Below, in pieces: positions 54,395 to 64,000 of a stretch of DNA of 64,000 bases (its first letter is position 1; the number at the start of each line of letters is the position of its first letter). This stretch comes from Dugong dugon. Its lineage: Eukaryota; Chordata; Mammalia; Sirenia; Dugongidae. The stretch spans positions 2,643,001 through 2,707,000 of the forward strand of contig CM057461.1 of NCBI GenBank assembly GCA_030035585.1, given 5' to 3'. Position numbers and translations under genes: made by a program. The notes below the pieces were generated by a model, which saw only the letters and a program-made list of their open reading frames with translations, had not been told where the DNA came from and ran no database searches.

Positions 54395-55539
54395 GCTCTT
54401 CCCTTCATTTAGCCCACCTCCCTCTGCTATCTCAGCAAACACACGGAATCTCCACGCTGGAAATCAATGTCATGAGGCAAACAACACAGGGAACTATGTA
54501 CCACACACATTTCGTTCAAACTTAGGTACGTGCTCCATTGAAATGAAAAATGGCCCTGCAGGGTAGAATTAGAAAATCACTATTTCTAAAACAAAGAAGT
54601 TGCACGTCTCGGTGGCATTTTCTAAAATCTAAACCTCCACCAGTCCCCTGTGTGGACATGCTCTCAGAACACCTGCCCACTGGGGAGGGCAGGTACACAG
54701 GGTTCAGGGGAGCGGGTGACAGCGGTCTGGTGGGGCCAGAGGAAGCCGCACGCACCCTAAAGAGCACCTCGTTTTCAGATTTTAAAGCTGAGCTCTCCGA
54801 CCTCGCCAGGAGGGCCTGCACACCCCAGGACTGAAGACACAGGCAGGAAGACCCCGTGTATAGATGTGAGGACATCTCTCATGCACAGCCCCTGGAAGGA
54901 TGGTGTCGGGGGCTGCCTTCTGACCAGTCAGCTGGCTATCCTCTTGATCCAGAACCCTAAGGCCCATGAGCGCCCCCAATGACCCGTGTCATGGTGCGAA
55001 CATCGTCCCAGCTGGCCCTATGTCTAAACCAAACTCGGATGGAAGGTTCTTGGCTTCCAGAGCCGGCTGGCCTTTCACTGCGGTGATTTTCTATGCTGTA
55101 TCCCCAACATTGGCAGAGGCTGAGAGCCTGGTGAGGGAGCTGCTCTGGGCCCCTCACTACAAGCCTGGGTCAGAAGACGCCAGCCAGCACCACGGACCGC
55201 TGTCCTCCTCACCCCAGGCCAGCTGTACAAACCCAGGCGTCTCCAGAACCTGGACCCTCCGACGGGCCTTCACATGGTGGCTTTACGGCATGAAGCACCC
55301 TCCATACCCCGAGCCTCTGTTTACTGCGAGCGTCCAAGAGAGAAACAATCAGCACGTCTGGGTGCTGGGTAATTGCTAATTCTATGACCGCAGCCCTGCA
55401 CATCTGGGGAGACCTCCCACGTCCACACAGCTTCAGCGCCCTGAAAGCCAGCTTCTTCAAATCACGTGGGAGATGTGAACGCCCTAACGCCTGAGTCTAC
55501 ACAGAGGCCAAGCGGAACCAATGGCGCACGCAGCGGCCC
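54395..55539. other. Unassigned non-coding DNA
   Basis: No repeat or exon recognised; GC rises after 54640. Confidence 0.35.
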
Positions 55540-55655
55540 AGCACTCGACCTCTCTGGCCGTTATTCCCTGATTCGTGAAACAGGGACCATTACAGCTCCT
55601 GGGAGGGCTTTCGTGAGGATGAGATGCAGAAGGACTGGCATATAGCCAGGCCAGA
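55540..55655 (+). mobile_element. MIR SINE fragment
   Basis: CGACCTCTCTGGCCGTTATT, GTGAAACAGGGACCATTACA, CTTTCGTGAGGATGAGATGC fits a diverged MIR in sense. Confidence 0.6.
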
Positions 55656-55849
55656 ACTTAACGTCATTATAACATTATCATACACAAAATCTTACGTCCC
55701 CTCATCTTAGCACTCAATCAAAACACATCTGAAAATGTAGGATTTTAATTAATCGTTAAGCCGCAAGTGCGGGCCAAGTCACAGGTCCACATTTCTGTAA
55801 GCGGGGTGTGCACTGCCTTCAGCAGCGAGGAGGTGGCAGGGCGGATGAT
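55656..55849. other. AT-rich spacer
   Basis: AGGATTTTAATTAATCGTTAAG near 55739 is homeodomain-like; nothing else noted. Confidence 0.35.
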
Positions 55850-55985
55850 CCATGTGTGACCTGGGAACCCAGTGGCCCTGGGGAAGTGTCAGCCCCTCGG
55901 TGAGCCTCAGTGTGCCCACCTGTAAAATGGCCGCAACAACTGTGCCTGCCTCACAGGCCTGTGACACAGCCAAAACACGGAGGAC
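55850..55985 (+). mobile_element. MIR SINE
   Basis: TGTGTGACCTGGGAACCCAG, GGTGAGCCTCAGTGTGCCCA, CCTGTAAAATGGCCGCAACA is MIR core in sense. Confidence 0.75.
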
Positions 55986-56035
55986 GGTGGAGGTGGAGCT
56001 GGCCACAGTCGCTTTGCTTTGTTTTGTTATTAACC

Positions 56036-56375
56036 GTGGCGCGGAGGGCAATGGTAGGTCAGCAGTAGAATTCTCACCTTCCCTGTGGAAGACCAGGGTT
56101 CAATTCCCGGCCAACGTACCTCACATGCAGCCACCACTCACCTGTCCGTGGAGGCTTGTGTGCTGCTAGGGTGCTGACTAGGTTTCTGCGGAGGTTCCAG
56201 ACTAAGATGAACTAGAAAGAAAGGCCTGGTGAGCTACTTCCAAAAATCAGCCAGTGAAAACCTTACGGATCACAAGGTCTGACCTATGACCTACCACGGG
56301 ACGGTGCAGGACCAGGCAGTGTTTTGTTCCATTGGGCATGGGGTTGCCATGAGTCGGGGGTCTTCTTGCCAGCAG
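56036..56375 (+). mobile_element. tRNA-Gly-headed SINE with RTE tail, full length
   Basis: The head, about 56047-56119 (CAGTAGAATTCTCACCTTCC, B box GGGTTCAATTCCCGG), resembles tRNA-Gly. The body contains AAAGAAAGGCCTGGTGAGCT and AAAATCAGCCAGTGAAAACC, as in AfroSINE subtype A. The tail GGTGCAGGACCAGGCAGTGT, GGGGTTGCCATGAGTCGGGG is RTE-like. This is the most complete copy of the family in the window. Confidence 0.85.
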
Positions 56376-56412
56376 CAAACACCCACCACAGGAGTCTGCA
56401 TTCATGTGAACT

Positions 56413-56645
56413 GTGGCCTGGGGGACAAGCTTGAAAGCAGGGGTGTTATGCTGTCCCACTGCACGGTTCTTACCTGGGGGACAAGCTTGAAAGCAGGGGT
56501 GTTATGCTGTCCCACTGCACGGTTCTTACCTGGGGGACAGCCTCCAAAGCAGGGGTGTTATGCTGTCCCACTGCACGGTTCTTACCTGGGGGACAACCTC
56601 CAAAGCAGGGGTGTTATGCTGTCCCACCGCACTGTTCTTACCTGA
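56413..56645 (+). repeat. 56-bp tandem repeat, four units
   Basis: CCTGGGGGACAAGC / CCTGGGGGACAGCC anchors recur every 56 bp, each followed by AGCAGGGGTGTTATGCTGTC and CCACTGCACGGTTCTTA. Units are over 90% identical, so it is recent. It starts about 40 bp after the tRNA-Gly SINE tail. Confidence 0.95.
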
Positions 56646-56699
56646 CGGAAGCTGCTCCAGCTATACAAACTTCCCTTTCTAAACCTCTTCACTGTGCTG

Positions 56700-56906
56700 T
56701 GATTAGTGGCTGGCCACGCGATCCTGACCCATAGCGGCCCCACGTGTTACAGAGTAGCACTGCACGCCATAGGATTTTCTTGGCTGTAAACTTAATGGAA
56801 GCAGATCACCAGGAGTTTTCTTCCACGGCACCGCCGGGTGGGTTTTAAGCACCAACCTTTAGGTTAGCAGTCAAGTGCAAGCCATTTGCGCCACCTAGGG
56901 ACCTTG
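56700..56906 (-). mobile_element. AfroSINE, subtype C/A mosaic, diverged
   Basis: Antisense copy: GTTACAGAGTAGCACTGCAC, GCCATAGGATTTTCTTGGCT, GCAGATCACCAGGAGTTTTC, CATTTGCGCCACCTAGGGAC. Confidence 0.85.
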
Positions 56907-57394
56907 TCTTCTTTCCAGGCAGCTGGAAAATTATGGCGGGGAGGCTGCTGAGAAACCTCAGAAACAGCACAGCCCCCAGGCAAGGCAGGTACCAGCCCCG
57001 AAGGTGGCAACAAGGTCCAGGTTCTCCACCGTGTATTCTGGCCTCACGCACTAAGGACACGCGAGACGGCCCTGGCAGAAGGTGCTCAGAGAGAGGCGTC
57101 CCCGGGCTGCGAGAGCTCAGAGTCCTGGCTCTGAGTGAGTCTACTCCCCCAGCGGGTTTGGGTCCTGCTAAACCTGAACGCACGTCTACTTTGTGGTCGG
57201 GGCCAGGGTTCATGGAACCGCCGCAACCGCAGGCGAGACGGAGCCCTGGAGCCTGACCTGGTTCCTGGGCAGAGGTCACGCTGAGGTCCAGGGCGATTTT
57301 GCTTTCTCTGATGGCTGGTTCTAATAGACAACCCTGGCTTACTGATCCCTCATGTCCTGCCCACAGGCGAGAGTCTGGAGTGGTGACCATTCCC
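56907..57394. other. Unassigned GC-rich DNA
   Basis: CpG-bearing (CCGCCGCAACCGCAGGCGAGA-like near 57220) with overlapping frames; no exon support. Confidence 0.35.
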
Positions 57395-57475
57395 TTCATT
57401 CACTCAACAAATGCTGACTGAGTGCCCACATGCCATGTTCTACGTGCTTCTCTGTGCTGGGCACAGGCGCTGACC
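57395..57475 (-). mobile_element. L2/MIR-type 3' fragment, antisense
   Basis: CATTCACTCAACAAATGCTG, ACTGAGTGCCCACATGCCAT, CTGTGCTGGGCACAGG. Confidence 0.6.
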
Positions 57476-58544
57476 CCCTAAGGAGCAAAGGGCCAGTAAG
57501 CACAGTCCGAGGACAAAGGACGGGCCGGCCGACGAGCCTGCAAACCTAGGCTCAGGGCAGAGGACAAAATGTGCTCTGACTTCGGGGGAAAGACAGAACC
57601 CACTTGTGTGCCTGGCAGTCACCTTCCACAAGTGAGGGGGTGTATCTGGCTGCACCTGACAACCACCTGTGGTGTTTTCACCTTCTCCATCTCACCTCTG
57701 AGGAGGCCTCGAGTCCAGGGCTCTGCAGCTGTCCAAGGATGCTGACTGGGACCCAGATCCTGCTTCACCATCCCCACAGTCACAAGATGGCAGCCACGCC
57801 CCTAGACATCACGTCTGCATTCCAGGGAGGAGGAAGAGGTAAGGGCAAAGGGCAGAAGCATGGCCAGCTGAGTCTGTTCCTCTTTATTGGGCGGGGGGTG
57901 GGGGGGGATATATATATGGCTTTCCCAGGAGTTCCCCTAGTAATAGATGTCCATTCCATCCCACTGACCAGAATTGGGCCACATGGCTACCCAGTACAAG
58001 AGAATCTGGAGCGTATCTTACACTGAGCACACTGTCCGCCCAAATGGATGAGTACAGAGAGGTCTCTGGGAAGGCGGAAGGAGAGAACGGATATTGGACG
58101 GGCAGCCCACAGTGTGCGATAATTCTAAGCGTGCGTGCTTCGCTCATCATTCACCTGAACACTCACAGCAGACCCGCTCCACCGCGCGTTAACCAGGGGC
58201 CTCAGGAACACGCACGGTGTCAGCCTTTTCTTGCTCATTCATTACTTCACCTGACTAATACTGATCACACCCGTACCGCAGGCGAGGCGCTATGCAGGAA
58301 GGCTGCTATCTTCTTGCCTATGCATCCAGGGACAACGTCTGCCCTGGCCAGTTACCTGTCTAAGCTGAGAGAGTGCCAGCCAATCTCATGGGCAAAGAGG
58401 AAGTCTCAACTCACCTGTAAAGACAAGCTAACGGTGCTCCTAGCCACGGCCGTCACACCAAGGCAAATACTGAGGTGCCGAGTCCGGGAACCTGCATTTG
58501 ACGGCTCCTCAGCCATCTCTCTGTGTGCCTCAGTATGGAAAGGT
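57476..58544. other. Unassigned non-coding DNA
   Basis: Includes a G-run followed by (TA)n (57894-57916). No gene is seen. Confidence 0.35.
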
Positions 58545-58640
58545 GTCATTCATTCATTCATTCATTCATTCATCACTTTATCGCCTGTCCCCTCTGCTTC
58601 AGGTGCAGTGCTGCACACTGAGGACACACGTGGCAGATGC
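58545..58640 (-). mobile_element. L2 3' fragment with (CATT)n expansion
   Basis: CATTCATTCATTCATTCATT at 58547-58572, then CAGGTGCAGTGCTGCACACT. The ATTC-type terminal repeat of L2 has expanded. Confidence 0.6.
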
Positions 58641-59719
58641 TGGCAGCTGTCTACTCGCATCCCTTCCTCCTTCCTAAAGCAGAGCCCCACTTCTGTTATG
58701 ACGGCAGTTTGCTCATCTCCCAGGTGGCGGGCTGCGACGGGCCTAAGGTTGACATGTCAATGCAATTCTCTGCTTTCACAGCTTCCCTCTACCTCCGCTT
58801 GAAGCTAGGAAGGGCACTGCCCCAGTTCTAGCCAATGAGACCTTCTGCAAAGATTCTAAGAAAGCATTCTTCCCTTCCTTTTTCCTGCTCTAAACTCAGA
58901 TGCAATGCCCGGAACCACAGCAGCTAGTTTACAACCACAAGGCAATCAACCGGCAAACTAAAGATGGCAGAATGTTAAGAATAAAGAAGGTAAGTCATAC
59001 AGTGGTGCCACTGAGCTGCTGCTCCTGCCCTCCTTGTCATGTGAGAAAAATTATCCCCTATTCATTTAAGATTCTGTTCATTGGGTTTCGCTCTGTTAGC
59101 CAAGAACATTCCAGAATGACACAAATGGTAAACAAGAGTGAGGGGGCTGCTTCTCTCTTGAATCTCACAGTTTAAGTAAGAGATGACTGAACGGACAGAA
59201 AAATCTGATGAGGAAGCAGAGGGTGGTGTCAGGTATTTAAGATGGTTCTAGACTAACTGGGGGACAGGGAGGAGGGAAGGCTTTTCTGATGAGTCTCATG
59301 AAATCATTATGAACAAATCTCTTTCCACATTATCTGAACTCCGAGTACTCCCACTTTCCTCAGACACTGTTCAGACCCCTCCCCACTCCTTCCTTCTCCA
59401 CGAGACAACTTTTCTACTCACCTGCCACTCTCGTCCCCAAGACGGAGGGGAGATGTGCTCCCAGAGCCGTGAGTCACACTGTGCTGCCTGTAACTCTCCC
59501 ACCCTGACTGGCTTTCCACACCAGCCTGCTCCTGGGTTTCCCTGACCTGCCACCTGCAGGACAGCAATGCGGGCCACGGCCTCGGACCACAGTCTCCGGT
59601 GAGGCTGACCATCAATTATTAAGAAAACAGAGACAAAGACACCAGCTTAGCAATCGCCCCAGACTAAACACGGCTTTGAGAATGTGCCGTTTTAGCCTAC
59701 AGAAAACAGCTTCGTCACC
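58641..59719. other. Unassigned non-coding DNA
   Basis: Mixed composition. 58870-59120 is AT-richer unique DNA. No exon was recognised. Confidence 0.35.
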
Positions 59720-60380
59720 CTATATTCAATATTGCCACGTGCCAGCGATCATTGCCATCAGCGAATTAATCTAAAAACAAAACCACAGCCTAACAGTAGA
59801 TGCAATTACATTCAAGCGCTCGCCGGTAAAAGCTCCGGCAGGAGACACAGGCAGAGTGTATCTAGGAACGCTACAAACCAGCCCGCGAGCAACCCACCTT
59901 TCCGTACTTCACGGCTCCACTTTTCAGAAGGTTCGCAATACGTTGCGTTTGCTGCCCTACTGGAGAAAACTCTTTTAAGCCTAATTAGCATGAAATTTTT
60001 AGAAGGCAAATGCTTTTCATTTAAACATAAAACAAAATGCCACGACATTTCTTCCATCCATTTATCATAAACAAGTTAATTACTGTGTAACAAATTGCTC
60101 CTGCCGGAATCTGTATGTTGGAGGCTGCTGGTACTCTGACTCAGGCGACTCACGCAAAGCAGCCACAAAGTAGTCGTTAAGAGCTTACCGCGCGCTTACA
60201 GTCAAACGGTGGCTCTGTGAAGCTGTGCTTGTCAAATTAAGGTTACACTCTCTCCGTTGGAATAACTCAATTACAAGCAGTCATTATCTATTTAACTTGA
60301 TTCCTTCCAGAATAACAGACACACTGAGCTTCTTATTTATTTCTGACACACAACGCAGCCTTAGTGTGGACTGGCAGTTG
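59720..60380. promoter_or_regulatory. Candidate conserved noncoding element
   Basis: About 650 bp of repeat-free DNA mixing AT-rich runs with retained CpG (CAAGCGCTCGCCGG, TACCGCGCGCTTACAG). Motifs include GCGAATTAATC, CCTAATTAGCATGAAATTT (TAATTA at 59982-59987), CAAGTTAATTACTG and GTCAAATTAAGG. Dense homeodomain cores and preserved CpG suggest a developmental enhancer. Confidence 0.45.
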
Positions 60381-60534
60381 CAAAATTTTCTACACAAAAA
60401 GAGATTTTTACCTGCCCAGGCTTGAGTATAAGTCAGCCTTACCATTCACCTCTATATGCATAAAAGTTATTTCTATGATATAAAAAGGTCTCTTTGTTCC
60501 TGAAATTCCACACATTAAGAGCCAGCAAAACAGG

Positions 60535-61085
60535 TCGGCAGTTCCTAAAAACGTTAAACACAGAATTACCACACGGCCCAGCAACGCCACCCCTAGGCAG
60601 ACACCCAAAGGACCTGAAAGCAGGGACTGAGATCTGTGTACACCAGTGTTCACTGGCAGCATTATTCACAAGCACCAAAAGGTGGAGACAACCCAGTGTC
60701 CATCAGCAGGCGGACAGACACCCAATATGCTGAACATCCAGACAAGGGAATAGTACGCAGCCACAAGAAAAGGCAAAACGAAGTTCTAATACGGCTCAAA
60801 CCATGAAAATATTATGCTAAGTGAAAGAAGCCAGCCACCAAAGGACAAACACCGTACGGTCCCGCTTAGATGAAGCATCTCGAACAGGCAAACGCAGAGA
60901 CCGAAGTTTATTCGTGGTTACCAGGGGGTGGGGTGGCGGAGGGCTGTGCTGCAGGGGCACAGAGTTTCTGACCGGGGTGATGAAAACCTTTCGGAAACAG
61001 ATAGCGGTGGTGGGCTGCACAACAATGACGTTCATGCCATGAACTGTACACTTTAAAATGGTTCAACGGCAGATTTCGTGATGTG
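60535..61085 (+). mobile_element. Old L1 3' end, sense
   Basis: GGCCCAGCAACGCCACCCCT, GGCAGCATTATTCACAAGCA, AACATCCAGACAAGGGAATA, GAAAATATTATGCTAAGTGA, GTTTATTCGTGGTTACCAGG, GTACACTTTAAAATGGTTCA in L1M order. It is the longest L1 fragment in the window. The tail is replaced by a GAGGAGGAGG run. Confidence 0.9.
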
Positions 61086-62139
61086 CATTTTTTTTCCACA
61101 ATCACAAAGAAGACGAGGAGGAGGAGGAGGAGAGCCACGAGAAGAGATCAGTGGCAGGGAACACAGCCAGGTGCTGCAGAAGCAATGGGACCACAGTCCC
61201 ACTCCGTGGAGGACAGGACGCAGGGTTCCCCGAGGCTTGGAGACACACAGCAATCTCCCGAGTCAGGGCAGGCTAGTGCTCACCTCGGGTATAAATAAGC
61301 GCTCAGAGAATGAGTCGCGTGTCTCCAAAGCCCCTGAGCCACTCTGAGTTCACCTCTGTCCTCCGCTGTGAAGCACCTGGGCTCACGGGCTGGCCAGCAC
61401 CGGGCCAGTAATCAAGGTGTTTCCAGAAGCTCCCCACACGGGAGCCCAAAGCAGGGCGCAGTTTAACCCCGACCTGCAGGACCGGAGGGCAGCCGACTGA
61501 GCCCCTCACCCAGAGAGGAGATACTGCAGGCGGGTTTCCATTCTATTCTGGAGCAGGCAATATTGGTTATTACTAAAATAGAGGATTTGTTTCCCTTTAA
61601 ATTCCAGAATGACACAGATGTCCCCAGATATGCCAAGTTTAATGTCCCCGCCACAGATGCACGGAGCATCTGACCAGCCTCAGAAGGACAGTGGAGGGTT
61701 CAGGACGTGCCCACAGCCGTCCTGCATTGGGGCGTTACCACCCCCAGGTTCCTCCAAGACACACAGGTATCCCAGCAGCCCAAGGACTGTGTACTCCCCC
61801 CATCCCCTGAAGGACTTAACAGTGCAGTTCCTGGAGTACCTTTTGAGAACCTCACCCTCTGTGCCAGCTCATACAGCATTCACACATGTATTCACTCTGC
61901 TTCCAGGCCAACCGCCTAGGGGTGTGTGCATGTGTGTGATCAATGAGTCAATACCAGCACACAGCTGCTTCAGCAGTCAGCACAGACAACGAGAAGTCAG
62001 GGAGGGAGGCTGGAGTCCATGTAAAATAGAAATTACAACTCGCATAACCCGAAACAAAGAAGTCAACACGCTGTCTCAAAGGCTGAGGACGTAAAAAGGG
62101 ACGTCACTATGTAAGCGTGTGAGAGAGCGTACAGGTGCG
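61086..62139. other. Unassigned non-coding DNA
   Basis: No repeat or exon was recognised between the L1 end and the CA-rich tract. Confidence 0.35.
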
Positions 62140-62350
62140 TGGGCGTGTACATGCACATGCATGCACACACCTGTATGCACACACACATGCATGTATGCAC
62201 ACACTTATATGCATGTACACACATATGCATGTATGCACACACTTATATGTATGTACGCACGTACACACACACATTCAGACACATGCACATGTATGCACAC
62301 ACGTGCACTTACATGTGTACACACACACGTATATGCACACACACACATCT
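62140..62350. repeat. CA/ATGC-rich microsatellite
   Basis: ACATGCATGCACACACCTGT-type degenerate CA repeats; His/Thr/Cys frames across it are artefacts. Confidence 0.95.
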
Positions 62351-62469
62351 ACCCCAAACGCTGTCAGTTCTGGGGGAAAATCCTACTCCACCCCTCACAA
62401 AGGGCTAAGAGAGCTAGAGAACACAGCTTGGGGAAAGTCAGCCACTGGAGGATTATTTAGTTGAGAACG

Positions 62470-63130
62470 CTGAAATTTAGCTTTGATACTTTATTTAAAG
62501 TCCGCTCCCTCCATGGCTTTGAAATCCCCGCAAAGGCTGCCACTTCTGGGGAACCGATGCCAGAAGGATGGCACAGTCGAGGTGTTAGCAAAGGAAAAAC
62601 TGATTTATTTCCCCTCCCATGCAAATATAAAGTTTAATGAGTTTGTCTTGAAAGGGAAACAGATCAATACGCAGGATGATCTATGTCGCTCGAGTTTTGA
62701 AGCCATCTCCCACTTCCCCAGCACAAATGTGGATATAATCCTGCAATTACCATCAAGCTAATTGGTAGCTCCCTTCTGCACGTGTGTTTTCCTGTTGTCG
62801 GTGGGGCAGTAATGAAAACGAATGCCACGTTGGTGAACAGAACGTCTGTGGGCTTATTTACCGCATTTCCAACAACATCGTCTGCTTTTGCGTGCATTTC
62901 AAAGCAGGAATAACTTAGGGATCCAGAACTTCATACATAAAAACACTTGGTAAGACAGTCTCTCTCCACATTATTTGGGTGACGTTACATCCGAATTACA
63001 ATTTGTTGCCCAGGAAATGATTCACCTCGCACAAAAATGACAGGGATTCTGAATCATTCACCTGTGAAGCAAAATGCCTTTTAGGAATGGTAATTTGCAC
63101 CTCTTAACCACACGGCCATCCTGTGAAGAC
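62470..63130. promoter_or_regulatory. Candidate conserved noncoding element upstream of the exon's intron
   Basis: About 660 bp, repeat-free, AT-rich, with a perfect octamer ATGCAAAT (62619-62626), AAAGTTTAATGAG, CAAGCTAATTGG (62753-62764) and ATTATTTGGGTGACG. It lies within 100 bp of the minus-strand exon, downstream of its donor, so it would be intronic. Confidence 0.45.
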
Positions 63131-63217
63131 CAGCTAAGCCTTGGCTCTGCAATCCGAATGCTCTTCCCAATCAAGAGTGTGCTGTGTAATTCACTCCCTC
63201 CCCCCACGGCCCCCTAC

Positions 63218-63329
63218 CTTTGAGGAGCTTCTCTCCTTCCAGAATATTCTGGGAGATCAACGCTGTGTAGTCTTCTTCAGAGAACCCAGCCTTGCAGGTC
63301 TCTCTGGCTGTAAGATCCCCACTGTGGGC
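63218..63329 (-). CDS. Putative internal coding exon of an unidentified host gene
   Basis: On the minus strand a pyrimidine-rich tract (CTTCCTTCTCCTCTCAG) ends at 63330, a 112-bp open segment follows, and GTAGGG begins at 63217 as donor. Entering in phase 0 it encodes 37 residues and leaves one extra base (AAAG|GT). The peptide contains RETCKAG, then [20 protein letters not shown], a charged, probably helical stretch without low complexity. Neither alternative frame looks protein-like. Codons are well mixed and no stop occurs. I do not recognise the family: coiled-coil or adaptor proteins are possible, but nothing diagnostic is visible. Flanking exons would lie beyond 64000 (upstream) and further left or out of the window (downstream). 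The chance of a fortuitous splice-bounded frame is real but modest. Confidence 0.6.
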
Positions 63330-64000
63330 CTGAGAGGAGAAGGAAGTGGGTCAACAGAAGTAAGTTCACAGAAATGCAACCGGCTGATGCTTACTGAACG
63401 TCTGCTGCGTGCCAGGCCTCACAACGACAGAGCACCAAGAGCCAGTGTCCACCCCGACGGACGTGTGCCATGCCTCTCCCTCTGGGGCTCGGGGACATGA
63501 AGTGGCATTCCCAGACTGGAATCAGCTTCCGGAGGGGCCGACAGAGGGAGGTTGGGTGGACAGTGAAGAGCTGACTGACAGCCCGGCAGGGGCCTGCCCG
63601 CCTGACTGGCACCAGGCAGCAGGCCAGGACAGAGAAGTGTCCAAAAGGCAGCCTGCAGGGGATCCAGCCACAGCCACTGAAGCACTGAAGGACTCTGGGC
63701 TCCCTGGGCCAATCCAGAGCTGGGGCAGGGCGCTCTGCAGCCTGCTTTGTTGGCACTGCCAGTTCACCCATTGGGCCCCAGTGCACTTGGGTGAGGTGGA
63801 CTAGAGGGCTTCTTAAGACTCTTCTCTGCAGGTCAGGGGCCGGGGGGGAAGGGAGGAGTGCGACAAAGGCGATTCTCCAGGACTCAGCTCAGAGCCGGGC
63901 AGAGACGGCTGTGAGGGGAGCTGCAGGGCGGCAAGGGTTAAGGAGGAGTGGGCGGCTCCACACTCCAGCCCCCCACTTCCTCCAACACTTGTTCACCCTT
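63330..64000. other. Presumed intron upstream of the exon; short L2-like scrap
   Basis: TGCTTACTGAACGTCTGCTG, CGTGCCAGGCCTCACAA (63388-63425) resembles an antisense L2 terminus. The rest is GC-rich with overlapping frames on both strands and no clear exon. Confidence 0.4.

Noticed and set aside
54138-54566. Arg/Glu/Asp-rich open frame of 142 residues
   Set aside because: It is translated from a GA-rich microsatellite.
56047-56119. Possible functional tRNA-Gly gene
   Set aside because: The anticodon region and stems deviate from tRNA-Gly, and the same head plus body recurs antisense near 44.5 kb, so it is a SINE head.
62119-62464. Cys/His/Thr-rich frames resembling zinc-finger-like repeats
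   Set aside because: The CA/ATGC microsatellite generates them; there is no C2H2 spacing.
63141-63500. Plus-strand 119-residue frame with the peptide [15 protein letters not shown]
   Set aside because: It overlaps the minus-strand exon in antisense, lacks plus-strand splice support, and its protein-like look is a mirror of the exon's codons.

Overview
The window is nuclear DNA of a placental mammal, and its repeats point to an afrotherian, most likely a paenungulate (elephant, sirenian or hyrax). About two dozen tRNA-derived AfroSINE copies lie on both strands, together with RTE (BovB-like) LINE fragments that share the SINE 3' tail and L1-type 3'UTR modules. Underneath is the old placental repeat layer: MIR, L2, MER2, MER5A/MER20-like hAT relics, L1M 3' ends and MLT1 LTRs. 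No bacterial or intact viral gene is present, and no complete protein-coding gene was found. The window reads as intronic or intergenic DNA.

The one good host coding signal is at the right end. A 112-bp minus-strand exon (63218-63329) has a textbook acceptor with polypyrimidine tract, a GT donor and an open frame of 37 codons. I could not name its gene. If it is real, the gene runs right to left and much of the window to its left may be intron. A GC-box/X-box/CCAAT cluster at 7782-7925 is the only promoter-like patch I noticed. Several AT-rich, repeat-free blocks (about 4.6, 20.8, 30.6, 44.8, 48.5, 60.0 and 62.8 kb) have the look of conserved noncoding elements with homeodomain and octamer motifs.

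Layout. 0-11 kb: RTE and L1 fragments, two Tigger-type DNA transposons, MER20-like relics, AfroSINEs and a composite L1 3'UTR. 11.1-11.8 kb: a GGACAC-type minisatellite. 13-24.4 kb: L1, MLT1, MER5A-like and L2 relics and two more L1 3'UTR composites. 24.5-25.2 kb: three AfroSINEs side by side, sharing a reused target site. 27.3-30.4 kb: a CCAT microsatellite split by an LTR, then an LTR with long internal repeats. 31.4-37.1 kb: an inverted pair of hAT-type non-autonomous transposons with terminal inverted repeats. 38.4 kb: a GC-rich minisatellite. 45.8-48.2 kb: a SINE hotspot. 51.8-53.2 kb: an MLT1 split by a younger LTR that carries nine 58-bp repeats in a dimeric higher-order arrangement. 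56.0-56.9 kb: a tRNA-Gly-headed SINE and a 56-bp tandem repeat. 59.7-63.3 kb: conserved-looking DNA leading to the exon.

Family names come from memory of consensus sequences, without a database search. Boundaries are generally good to about 5-20 bases, or better where terminal repeats or target-site duplications are visible.
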